Origin: a bacterium
Lineage (GTDB): Bacteria > Planctomycetota > Planctomycetia > Pirellulales > UBA1268
Direction of reading: 5' to 3'
Assembly: GCA_029978085.1 (NCBI GenBank)
Contig: JAPOJV010000016.1
Span: forward strand, 1 to 35,924
Length of the DNA: 35,924 nucleotides
A model generated the notes under the pieces. It ran no database searches, was not told the origin of the DNA, and saw only the letters and a program-made list of their open reading frames with translations. Numbering within the stretch: the first letter of the stretch is position 1; the number at the start of each line of letters is the position of its first letter. The translations under genes and the position numbers were made by a program. This document shows, in pieces, positions 1 through 7,008 of the stretch.

Positions 1-263
1 CCAGCCGCGTGAAACAGGTCGCCGAGGATCAGGAGCCGCGTCGCCGCCGTCTCGCCGATGAGCCGCTCGAGCCGCGCGAGATCCCGCTGGGCCGAGCCCT
101 CGGGCACGGGAATGCCGGCCTTGCGAAACGTCGCCGCCTTGCCGAGATGCAGATCGGCCACGAGCAGTGTCTGCGTGGCGGGCAGAAACGCCGCCCGCCC
201 CGGCAGGAGCACGATGTCGGCAGGCGTGTCGGCCGACACGCGGTCGGCGGTGATGATCTGCAT
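1..263 (-). CDS. pdeM: PdeM-type metallophosphoesterase, N-terminal part (cut by left edge)
   Basis: Only the first 87 codons are inside the window; the rest lies beyond position 1. The reading frame from ATG at 263 gives MQIITADRVSADTPADIVLL, then VADLHLGK at about residues 39-46 and LILGDLFH near the edge. These two blocks are the metal-binding DxH and GDxxH motifs of the calcineurin-like phosphoesterase fold. Family knowledge: in many bacteria a manganese-dependent phosphoesterase/nuclease of this type (PdeM, also called MPE) is encoded beside an Lhr-type helicase, an ATP-dependent ligase and a beta-CASP exonuclease, and all three follow here at 431-6299. The helicase gene ends 167 bases upstream, and a palindromic repeat cluster lies in between. 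A GTG six bases upstream of the ATG is an alternative start. The family assignment is good, but the full length cannot be checked. Confidence 0.82.
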   Translation of the reverse strand, partial: MQIITADRVSADTPADIVLLPGRAAFLPATQTLLVADLHLGKAATFRKAGIPVPEGSAQRDLARLERLIGETAATRLLILGDLFHAA

Positions 264-320
264 GATGGGCACCAGGCTACACCATGAGGGGTGGAGGCCC
301 ATCACGCCCCGTAGGCGAGG

Positions 321-420
321 GTGGCCAAGTCACGCCGTGACTTGCATTCCGGTGTGGCCAAGTCACGCCGTGACTTGCATTCCGGTCACGGCGTGACCGG
401 GCTACCGTGACCGGGCTACC
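321..420. repeat. Palindromic repeat cluster A (two 33-bp tandem copies plus two 14-bp copies)
   Basis: A 33-base unit occurs twice without interruption (321-353 and 354-386). Each copy contains the near-palindrome AAGTCACGCCGTGACTT (8-bp arms; 327-343 and 360-376). A further CACGGCGTGACC core follows, then two head-to-tail copies of GTGACCGGGCTACC (393-406 and 407-420). The same core recurs in clusters at 3560-3604 and 35160-35233. It lies between the 3' end of the helicase gene and the 5' end of the phosphoesterase gene. It could act as a transcript stem-loop or be a REP-like element; neither is shown by sequence alone. Confidence 0.8.
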
Positions 421-430
421 GTGGGCCCCC

Positions 431-2995
431 TCACGTCCCGGCCGCCGCCTCCAGTTCCCGCGCCATGTCGGTGATCCGCTCCAGCCAGCCTTGCGTGGTG
501 AGCCGCGACTGGATGAACTCGGCCCAGATCGGGAACGCGAGCGGCGTGAGCCGGCTCGTCTCCAGGATGCGAATCTCCTGTGTCGCGATCCGCTCGAGCG
601 CGTCGTGCAGCCGCCGAAACTCGAACTGCTGCTCCACGACCTCGCGGCGGGCCTGGGCAAGCAGCATGTTCTCGGCGTCGTGCTCGGCGAGCACGTCGAA
701 GATCAGGCCGGCCGAGGCCTGTGTCTGGCGGTCGGACCGGCGGCCTCCAGACACGAGCCCGGCCACGCGGGCGATCTCGCGGAAGTGCCGCCGGGCCATT
801 TCCGTGCCGTTCAAGCAGGCGAGCAGGTCGTCGAGCAGGTTGACCGGCGAGAAGAGCTGCCGCCAGGCCCGCTCGTCGGCGGCGACCGGATCACGGCCGG
901 ACACCTCGAAGCCCCAGTCGTTGGCGGCGAGCATCAGGGTGCTGGGCCGTCGGCTGGCGATCCGCCAGGCGACGAGGGCGGCGAGCCCTTCGTGCACGAG
1001 CCGGCCGGCGAATGGAAAGACGAACGTGTGATGCCCGTCGCGGCCCTGCCAGCGTTCGATGAGGAGCGTGTCGGGATCGGGCAGCCGGCTCCAGCGGGCC
1101 TGCGTGGCCAGGAGCGGCAGCACGGCGTTCACCTCGCGGGGCACGCGACGGCCGGCGCCGGGTTCCGCGGCGCGTTGCACGAGCTCGAGCACCGCCGTCG
1201 ACAGGAGCGTCGAGAGCGGCATCCGGCCGCCGTTCCACCGGGGCACCCGGAGCGTGGCCGGGCCGCGAGCCCGCTTCACCCAGGCGGTGAGCCCGTCGAA
1301 GCGGAACAGCGAGAGCGGCTTGCCGGCGAAGAGAAAGCGGTCGCCTTCGTTGAGCCGCGACATGAACGACTCCTCGACGGTGCCGAGCCGGCCGCCCCGT
1401 AGCCACTTCACCTCCACGGTCGCGTCGCTGGCGATCGTGCCGATGTTCATCCGGTGGCGGCGGGCGATCGCCTTGCTCGCCACGTACCAGCGGCCGAAGC
1501 GTTCGACGATCCGCGCGTAGTCGGGATACGCGGCGAGCGCCGGCCCGCCGCGGGCGGCGAAGTCGATCGCCCACTGCCACGAGGCGTCGTCGAGATCGGC
1601 GAAGGCGTGGGTCGACATCACCTCCGCCCGTAACTCCGCCTCGCGAAAGCCGCCGCTGCAGGCGACCGTGACGACATGCTGGGCCAGACAGTCGAGGGCG
1701 GCCGTGAGCGGGCGGCGGGCCTCGACGACGCCCGCCTCGACCGACTGCCGCGCGGCGGCGCACTCGATCAACTCGAGCGCGTGGGTGGGCACGCAGACGA
1801 GCCGGCCGACCGCACCCGGCGCATGGCCGCTGCGGCCGGCCCGTTGGAGCAGTCGTCCGATGCCCTTCGGGCTGCCGATCTGGAGCACCTGTTCGACCGG
1901 CCCGAAGTCCACGCCGAGATCGAGGCTCGACGTCGCGACCACGCACTTCAGCTTGCCACGCCGCAGCCCCTCTTCAGCCTGCGTCCGCAGGTCGCGGTCC
2001 ACGGAGCCGTGATGGAGGGCGAGCTGCTTCTTCCAGTCGGGGCGGGCCGCGGAGATCGCCTCGAACCACCGCTCGGCCTGCGAGCGGGTGTTGGTGAAGA
2101 CGAGCGTGGTCGTGGCCTTGTCGATCGCCGCGATGACCTGCGGCAGGAGCCGCATCCCCATGTGACCAGCCCAGGGAAACCGTTCCATCGGCTCCGGAAT
2201 GAGCGTCTCGATTTCGAGCTGCCGCGGAATCCGCGCCGACACGATCCGCGCCTCGCCCGCCCGCGCCGGTCCGACGAGCGCGGCCACGGCGTCGTCGAGA
2301 TTGGAGAGCGTGGCCGAGAGCCCCCACGACACGAGGCCGGGTCGCAGGCCGCGGAGTCGCGCGAGGGCCAGTTCCGTCTGCACGCCGCGCTTCGTCGAGA
2401 GGAGCTCATGCCATTCATCCACGACGACGGCCTCGAGGCCGGCGAAGATCTCGTGGGCGTCGTCGAGCGAGAGCAGGATCGACAGTGACTCGGGCGTGGT
2501 GACGAGCGTCGTCGGCCAGTTCTCGCGGAGCCGGCGGCGGTCGGCGGCCGATGTGTCGCCCGTCCGCGTGCCCACGGTCCAGCCGCGGGCCACCGCGTGC
2601 GGCCCGCGGAGCGGCTCTTCGAGCGCCCGCACCGTGTCGGCGGCGAGGGCCCGGAGTGGCGTGATCCAGACGACACGCAGGCCGGCCGGAGGCGCGGTGG
2701 TATCGGCATCGACGGCCTGCGTCCGCGCGATCGCCCCGAACCAGGCCGCGAGCGTCTTGCCGGTGCCCGTGGGGGCGTGGAGGAGACCGCTCGTGCCCGC
2801 GGCACCGGCCTGCCATACCTCTTCCTGAAACGGAAACGGCTCCCAGTCGCGGCTCGCGAACCAGTCGTGGAAGCCGGCGTGGAAGCTGGCGTGGCCGGAC
2901 GAAGGGGGCGCAGTCCGCGAAGTGCGCCGGCGGGGCGGACTCGCAGAACGGTCACGTGGTGCGCCCGATGTGGCTCGCATAGGAAGACGGTGCAC
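431..2995 (-). CDS. Lhr-type DEXH-box DNA helicase (ligase-associated)
   Basis: A superfamily 2 helicase of the Lhr-Core type, 854 residues with the usual length of the ligase-associated branch (about 800-850). Visible motifs in order: Q-motif region FPFQEE (about 54-59), Walker A APTGTGKT (74-81), TPLRALAAD (112-120), Walker B/DEWH (193-196), SATL (227-230), TSSLDLGVDF (355-364) and QRAGRSGH (384-391). The remaining ~450 residues match the winged-helix and Lhr-specific region expected after the RecA domains. Known role: Lhr-Core is an ATP-dependent 3'-to-5' DNA translocase that works with the neighbouring nuclease and ligase genes in DNA repair. The start given is GTG at 2995; ATG at 2980 (MRATSG) is equally possible. 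The Arg/Ser/Pro-rich first 35 residues are probably disordered. Its start is only 29 bases from the start of the divergent gene at 3025. Confidence 0.93.
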   Translation of the reverse strand: MHRLPMRATSGAPRDRSASPPRRRTSRTAPPSSGHASFHAGFHDWFASRDWEPFPFQEEVWQAGAAGTSGLLHAPTGTGKTLAAWFGAIARTQAVDADTTAPPAGLRVVWITPLRALAADTVRALEEPLRGPHAVARGWTVGTRTGDTSAADRRRLRENWPTTLVTTPESLSILLSLDDAHEIFAGLEAVVVDEWHELLSTKRGVQTELALARLRGLRPGLVSWGLSATLSNLDDAVAALVGPARAGEARIVSARIPRQLEIETLIPEPMERFPWAGHMGMRLLPQVIAAIDKATTTLVFTNTRSQAERWFEAISAARPDWKKQLALHHGSVDRDLRTQAEEGLRRGKLKCVVATSSLDLGVDFGPVEQVLQIGSPKGIGRLLQRAGRSGHAPGAVGRLVCVPTHALELIECAAARQSVEAGVVEARRPLTAALDCLAQHVVTVACSGGFREAELRAEVMSTHAFADLDDASWQWAIDFAARGGPALAAYPDYARIVERFGRWYVASKAIARRHRMNIGTIASDATVEVKWLRGGRLGTVEESFMSRLNEGDRFLFAGKPLSLFRFDGLTAWVKRARGPATLRVPRWNGGRMPLSTLLSTAVLELVQRAAEPGAGRRVPREVNAVLPLLATQARWSRLPDPDTLLIERWQGRDGHHTFVFPFAGRLVHEGLAALVAWRIASRRPSTLMLAANDWGFEVSGRDPVAADERAWRQLFSPVNLLDDLLACLNGTEMARRHFREIARVAGLVSGGRRSDRQTQASAGLIFDVLAEHDAENMLLAQARREVVEQQFEFRRLHDALERIATQEIRILETSRLTPLAFPIWAEFIQSRLTTQGWLERITDMARELEAAAGT

Positions 2996-3024
2996 TGGAG
3001 AAACCGAACCCGCCTCAGGCTACC

Positions 3025-3522
3025 ATGAGTCGGATGGACGATCGTTTGAGAAACATCGCGCTGGTGTGTGCCGTGTCTGGGCTCTGCGGGGCCGCTGGGC
3101 ATCGTGATGCCGGACTCACGGTCGCGGGCTGGCAGCATGCGGAAGACGCCGCGCGGGTCGAGGTCGTGGATGGCCTGACGGTGCTGCGGATCACGAGCCC
3201 GCGCGGCTTCGGGCGGAGTGACGTCACGGCCGGGCAAGCAGGCTGGCCCGACCGCGTCGCCGTGCTGCTCGAGGGCTTCGAGGAGCTGGAGCGGTTCGAG
3301 CTCACGGTCGGCAGGCTCCATATGAGCGGTAGTCGCCGGGCGTCAGGGGCGTTCGAGTTGTTCCTCCGTGATTCGCAGCCGGCTGCAACGCCACGGCGGC
3401 CGATCGGCACGCTCGATGTGAGGGTCGACCGCCGGGGTGACGGCGTGCTGGTCACACTGCCGGCCGGCCTGTGTGACGGCGACGACACGCTCCACCTCGA
3501 ATGGACCGACTGGCTGCGATGA
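3025..3522 (+). CDS. Hypothetical secreted protein
   Basis: A 165-residue protein with a short hydrophobic N-terminal stretch (NIALVCAVSGLCGAAGH) that could be a signal peptide, followed by a beta-rich region without cysteine pairs or catalytic motifs I can name. Sequences such as VLRITSPRGFGRSDV and the closing LHLEWTDWLR resemble a secreted domain I associate with Planctomycetes, but I cannot assign a function. ATG at 3025 and ATG at 3034 (MDDRLRN) are both usable. It is the only plus-strand gene inside an otherwise minus-strand DNA-repair cluster, inserted between the ligase and helicase genes and followed by palindromic repeat cluster B. That placement suggests a later insertion, not a repair function. 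Confidence 0.65.
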   Translation: MSRMDDRLRNIALVCAVSGLCGAAGHRDAGLTVAGWQHAEDAARVEVVDGLTVLRITSPRGFGRSDVTAGQAGWPDRVAVLLEGFEELERFELTVGRLHMSGSRRASGAFELFLRDSQPAATPRRPIGTLDVRVDRRGDGVLVTLPAGLCDGDDTLHLEWTDWLR

Positions 3523-3559
3523 CGAACGGTTTGCCGACCGGCGACGCATGAGTAGTCCG

Positions 3560-3604
3560 GTCACGCCGTGACAGGAAGGAAGGCAGCAAGTCACGGCGTG
3601 ACTT
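3560..3604. repeat. Palindromic repeat cluster B
   Basis: Two palindromes of the GTCACGNCGTGAC type: GTCACGCCGTGAC at 3560-3572 and AAGTCACGGCGTGACTT at 3588-3604. They lie in the 102-base gap between the convergent ends of the hypothetical gene (3522) and the ligase gene (3625). The tail GTGACGGGGCTACGG (3616-3630) runs into the ligase stop codon and resembles the GTGACCGGGCTACC units of cluster A. Position between two convergent 3' ends would suit a bidirectional terminator, although no T-tract follows. Confidence 0.75.
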
Positions 3605-3624
3605 GCCCACGCGAAGTGACGGGG

Positions 3625-5277
3625 CTACGGCGCCGCGGCGATCATCCGCTCGAGGTCGGCGAGCGAGCCGGCGTCGGCGGGCTGCTTGTCGCGTCGCCAG
3701 CGGACGATCCGCGGGAAGCGGACCGCCACGCCCGACTTGTGCCGCGTCGAATACGCCACCCCCTCGAAGGCCAGCTGGAACACGAGCGTGGGCGTGCAGA
3801 TCCGCACGGGACCGTGCTTCTCGATCGTGGTGGCCCGCACGATGCGATCGACCTCCACGATCTCGGCGTCGGCCAGCCCGGAGTAGGCTTTCGCGATCGT
3901 GACGAGCTTTCCGTCGTGCCACACGCCGAGCGTGTAGTCGCTGTGGAGGCCGGCGCGGCGGCCGTGACCGGCCTGGGCATAGAGCATCACGGCGTCGATT
4001 TCGAGCGGCTCGATCTTCCATTTCCACCAGTCCCCCTTCGTGCGGCCCACCGCGTAGGGGCTGGAGCGACGCTTGAGCATCAGCCCCTCCACGCCCCGGG
4101 CACGCGACTCGGACCGCCGGGCCGCGAGGTCCGGCCACGAGTCGCCGGGCACCAATGGTGAGAGGAACAGCCGGCCGTCATCCGCCGTGGCGGGGTCGGC
4201 GAGCGTCGCGTCGAAGGCGTGGGGCACGAGGGTCTCGAGCTGCCGCCGACGGTCCGCGAGCGGGCGGTCGCGCAGATCGACGCCGTCGGCTTCGAGCAGA
4301 TCGTAGGCCACGAAGACGCACGGGATGTCGCCGAGGACTTTCTTCGTGACTCGCCGGCGGCCGGCCCGCTTCGAGAGCGCCGTGAAGCCGAGCAGCCGGC
4401 CGTCCCGCACCGCAAGCAGCTCGCCGTCGAGCACGGTGCCCGCAGGCAGGGGCTGGCCGGCCGCGACGATCTCGGGAAAGGCCTCGTTGATGAGTTCCTC
4501 GCCACGGCTCCACACCGTGATGTCGTCGCCACGGCGGACGATCTGGGCCCGCATGCCGTCCCACTTCCATTCGGCCTGCCACTCGGCGGCCGGCCCGAGT
4601 GCGGTGGCGACGGCATCGATCTCGCCTCGGTCGAGCGGTGAAGCCAGAAAAAACGGATACGGTCGGCGGGTGTCGGCGGCGGTTGATTCGGGGGCGAGCA
4701 GGGCCGTGAAGGCGGCCCCATCGGCGACCTGATCGCCCATCAGCCGATGGGCCATCACGGCCGGATCGACGGCGGCGAGTTCGGCGAGTGCGCGGGCAAC
4801 GAGCGTTCGTGACACGCCCACCCGCAGGCCCCCGGTGAGCAGCTTGTGCCACACGATCCGCTCGCGGGGAGCGAGCCGCCGCCAGACGGCCGCGACCACG
4901 TTGCGCTTGCGGTCGTCGTCGACGCCGCGGAGGTCGTGGATCGTCGTGCGCATCACCTCGGCGAGTCCGGGGGGTGGTGCGGAGGTTGCGTCGGCTGCCG
5001 GCGCCGGCAGCAGCAGCGCGAGCGTCTCGGCGAGATCGCCCACGTGGGCGTAGCACTCCTCGACGAGCCACGGCGGCAGGCCCGTCGCCGCGGCGGCCCA
5101 TTCGCGGAGCTGTGTCGACGACACCGCCCGCAGCTGCCGGCCACCGCAGAGCACGGCCAGCCCGCAGGCGGCATCGTCGGGTGCAGCCGCGGCGAAGAAG
5201 TCGCGGAGGGCGGCGATTTTTTCATTCGTGCTCGTCGTCGCGTCGAGCCGCCAGTAGAGGTCGGTGAAGTCGTTCAT
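3625..5277 (-). CDS. ATP-dependent DNA ligase
   Basis: Seals nicks in duplex DNA through an enzyme-AMP intermediate. The 550-residue protein has an N-terminal DNA-binding domain (about 1-200), then the nucleotidyltransferase core. Its motif I, EWKWDGMRAQ, places the AMP-accepting lysine at K238, D240 and G241 follow in the KxDG signature, and R243 completes it. Motif III-like LDGELLAVRDG and motif IV/V-like GLMLKRR and WWKWK follow, then an OB-fold domain. This is the single-polypeptide type found in the Lhr/MPE/Exo/Lig repair cluster and lacks the polymerase and nuclease domains of LigD. The ATG at 5277 is chosen because it overlaps the exonuclease stop by four bases (ATGA) and begins MNDFTDLYWRLD as expected. 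Translational coupling with the exonuclease is likely. Confidence 0.94.
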   Translation of the reverse strand: MNDFTDLYWRLDATTSTNEKIAALRDFFAAAAPDDAACGLAVLCGGRQLRAVSSTQLREWAAAATGLPPWLVEECYAHVGDLAETLALLLPAPAADATSAPPPGLAEVMRTTIHDLRGVDDDRKRNVVAAVWRRLAPRERIVWHKLLTGGLRVGVSRTLVARALAELAAVDPAVMAHRLMGDQVADGAAFTALLAPESTAADTRRPYPFFLASPLDRGEIDAVATALGPAAEWQAEWKWDGMRAQIVRRGDDITVWSRGEELINEAFPEIVAAGQPLPAGTVLDGELLAVRDGRLLGFTALSKRAGRRRVTKKVLGDIPCVFVAYDLLEADGVDLRDRPLADRRRQLETLVPHAFDATLADPATADDGRLFLSPLVPGDSWPDLAARRSESRARGVEGLMLKRRSSPYAVGRTKGDWWKWKIEPLEIDAVMLYAQAGHGRRAGLHSDYTLGVWHDGKLVTIAKAYSGLADAEIVEVDRIVRATTIEKHGPVRICTPTLVFQLAFEGVAYSTRHKSGVAVRFPRIVRWRRDKQPADAGSLADLERMIAAAP

Positions 5278-6299
5278 GCTTCGACCTCGCCGGCCTCGGG
5301 CTTGTCGGGCTCGCCTTCGCCGGTGAATCGCGTGGCGAGCACGGAGGCGTCGTAGCCGCGTTCGCGGAGCAGCCGCGCGAGCGTGTCGGTGAAGCCGTGG
5401 GTCACGAGCACGCGCCGGGCCCGCGAGGCCTCGATCGCCGCCATCAGGCCGGGGAAGTCGGCGTGGTCGGAGACGACGAAGCCCCGGTCGAAGCCGCGGC
5501 GGCGGCGGACGCCGCGCAGCAGCATCCAGCCCGACGCCATCGCCACGCTCGATTCGCCGAAGAGCCGCAGCCACGAACTCTCCTGCACGCTCGGCGGTGC
5601 GATCACGAGGGCCCGGCCGTCACCCACGCGGCGGGCCCGCGGCGGCACGCGGTCGATCGACGGCAGCCGCACGCCGCTGGCACGATAGGCCTCGACGAGC
5701 TTCATGACGGCGCCGTGGGCCACGATCGGCCCGATCGACGGATCGACCATCGCGGCCAGTCGCTGCGCCTTGCCGAGGGCGTAGGCGAGGAGCACGCTCG
5801 TGCGGCCCGCATCGCGATTGGCCCGCCACCAGGCGTTGATCTCGGCGGCGATCGCCGCGGGCTCCTGCCAGCGATAGACGGGCAGGCCGAAGGTCGACTC
5901 GGTGATGAACACGTCGCACTCCACCGGCCGGAACGCGGCGCACGTGGGATCGGCCTGGAGTTTGTAGTCGCCGGTGACGACCCAGGTCACGCCGCGATAT
6001 TCGACGCGAACCTGCGCCGAGCCGAGCACGTGGCCGGCGGGATGGAGCGACACGTTCACGCCGTTGATCGAGAGCGACTCGCCGTCGCGGAGCGTGTCGA
6101 TCGCCACCGCGTTGCCGAGCCGGGCCCGCATCACGTGCATGCCGGTGGCGGCGCAGAGATATCGCTCGCAGCCCCCGCGGGCATGATCGCCATGCGCGTG
6201 CGTGATGATCGCGCGGCCCACCCGCCGCCAAGGATCGACGTAGAAATCACCCTGCGGACAGTAGAGTCCCGATTCAGTCACCTCCAGCAGGTCGCGCAT
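5274..6299 (-). CDS. Ligase-associated MBL-fold/beta-CASP DNA exonuclease
   Basis: A metallo-beta-lactamase-fold nuclease of 341 residues. The zinc-binding signature HAHGDHA is at about 34-40, THAHGDH being the classic HxHxDH motif. WVVTGDYK (about 110-117) supplies the next metal ligands, and SDHADFPGLMAAIEASRARR near residues 277-296 is the beta-CASP part. Family knowledge: these SNM1/Artemis-like enzymes are encoded directly before an ATP-dependent ligase in a bacterial repair cluster and process DNA ends. Here the exonuclease stop overlaps the ligase ATG. The upstream spacer (6300-6650) must hold the promoter of the exo-ligase unit but is largely filled with repeat elements. Confidence 0.93.
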   Translation of the reverse strand: MRDLLEVTESGLYCPQGDFYVDPWRRVGRAIITHAHGDHARGGCERYLCAATGMHVMRARLGNAVAIDTLRDGESLSINGVNVSLHPAGHVLGSAQVRVEYRGVTWVVTGDYKLQADPTCAAFRPVECDVFITESTFGLPVYRWQEPAAIAAEINAWWRANRDAGRTSVLLAYALGKAQRLAAMVDPSIGPIVAHGAVMKLVEAYRASGVRLPSIDRVPPRARRVGDGRALVIAPPSVQESSWLRLFGESSVAMASGWMLLRGVRRRRGFDRGFVVSDHADFPGLMAAIEASRARRVLVTHGFTDTLARLLRERGYDASVLATRFTGEGEPDKPEAGEVEA

Positions 6300-6389
6300 G
6301 CCCGCGATTGTCGCTCACGCAGGGCAGCTGGCAAAGCGGCGGAGAAACCACGCCAACTTGGGTAAGCCGCCATTCGGGGGCACGTGCTC

Positions 6390-6465
6390 GCCGCCGGCGG
6401 ATTTTGACGTCTCACGCTCAACTGATGTGGTGCGCCAACTCTAGCAGTCAAAATTCACCGGCGGC
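6390..6465. repeat. 76-bp element with 19-bp inverted arms
   Basis: The left arm GCCGCCGGCGGATTTTGAC (6390-6408) and the reverse complement of the right arm (6447-6465) agree at 17 of 19 positions. The 38-base interior is not obviously coding and contains CGCCAACTCTAG. The arms are far longer than an ordinary terminator stem. The element sits 90 bases upstream of the exonuclease start. It may be a miniature inverted-repeat element or a transcribed hairpin. It carries no open reading frame that resembles a protein I know. Confidence 0.75.
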
Positions 6466-6517
6466 TGCGCGCGACCCCCGACCGGCTCCTCTTCTGGTGC
6501 TGCCAACACGCCGTGAG

Positions 6518-6645
6518 GGGCTGCCCGTGCCCCAGGAGCCGGCGTTGCTGACCAGCGCAGCCAGGATGGCGGAGCGCAGTTAGCATCGAGCGAGCGAAGG
6601 CATGGATGCCGAAGCGAGCGTCCGGCGATGGGGCGCGGGCAGCCC
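6518..6645. repeat. Dispersed element, copy 1 (GGGCTGCCC ends)
   Basis: A 128-bp segment bounded by GGGCTGCCCGTGCCCCA at the left and TGGGGCGCGGGCAGCCC at the right, which are inverted repeats of each other with one mismatch over the first 17 bases. The interior contains CAGCCAGGATGGCGGAGCG and CGAGCGAGCGAAG. Closely similar segments occur at 13664-13794 (same orientation) and 13470-13625 (opposite orientation), so this is a family. It ends five bases before the stop codon of the small secreted protein gene. Confidence 0.8.
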
Positions 6646-6650
6646 CGAGC

Positions 6651-7001
6651 CTACCGATACGCCTGACTGCCGACGGCCGGGAAGCGGTAGCCGCCGAAGC
6701 CGAGCGGGGCGTAGGTGGGCCAGTCGCCCGGCACGGTGCCCGGCGGCGTGCCATACATCTTCCACGTGGGCGTCCGTGGATTCGTCGGCGGCACGAAATA
6801 CTTCGGCCGCTGCCGATGGCCCGTCACGTAGGGCGATGCGCCCGGGGCATACGGCGCCTGGTTCTGCGGCGTGCCCGTCGAGGCGGGCGACCGCGGGCCG
6901 GACCAGCGGCGACCACCCGCAGCGTCGGCGCGGACGGCAGCAGCGAGGCAGCCGACCAGGCATGCCACCACGACCGCTCGCCGAGAGAGAACCCGCGCCA
7001 T
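6651..7001 (-). CDS. Small secreted protein of unknown function
   Basis: A 116-residue protein from ATG at 7001, beginning MARVLSRRAVVVACLVGCLAA, a clear Sec-type signal peptide with cleavage expected near AVRADA (about residue 26). The mature part is rich in Pro, Gly, Tyr and Thr (for example APYAPGASPYVTGHRQRP and PPTNPRTPTWKMYGTPPG) and ends LGFGGYRFPAVGSQAYR. No cysteines remain after the signal peptide and no enzymatic motif is visible. A longer reading from 7073 would place the signal peptide internally, so the ATG at 7001 is preferred. It starts seven bases after the Ppx stop codon and is almost surely co-transcribed with it. I do not recognise a family. Confidence 0.72.
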   Translation of the reverse strand: MARVLSRRAVVVACLVGCLAAAVRADAAGGRRWSGPRSPASTGTPQNQAPYAPGASPYVTGHRQRPKYFVPPTNPRTPTWKMYGTPPGTVPGDWPTYAPLGFGGYRFPAVGSQAYR

Positions 7002-7008
7002 GACCGAG

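Noticed and set aside
321-386. CRISPR array
   Set aside because: The 33-base unit repeats only twice, directly abutting, with no spacer and no cas gene in the window.
6300-6389. Small protein gene upstream of the exonuclease
   Set aside because: Frames here are short and Arg/Ser-rich with no ribosome site or motif; treated as spacer holding the likely promoter.
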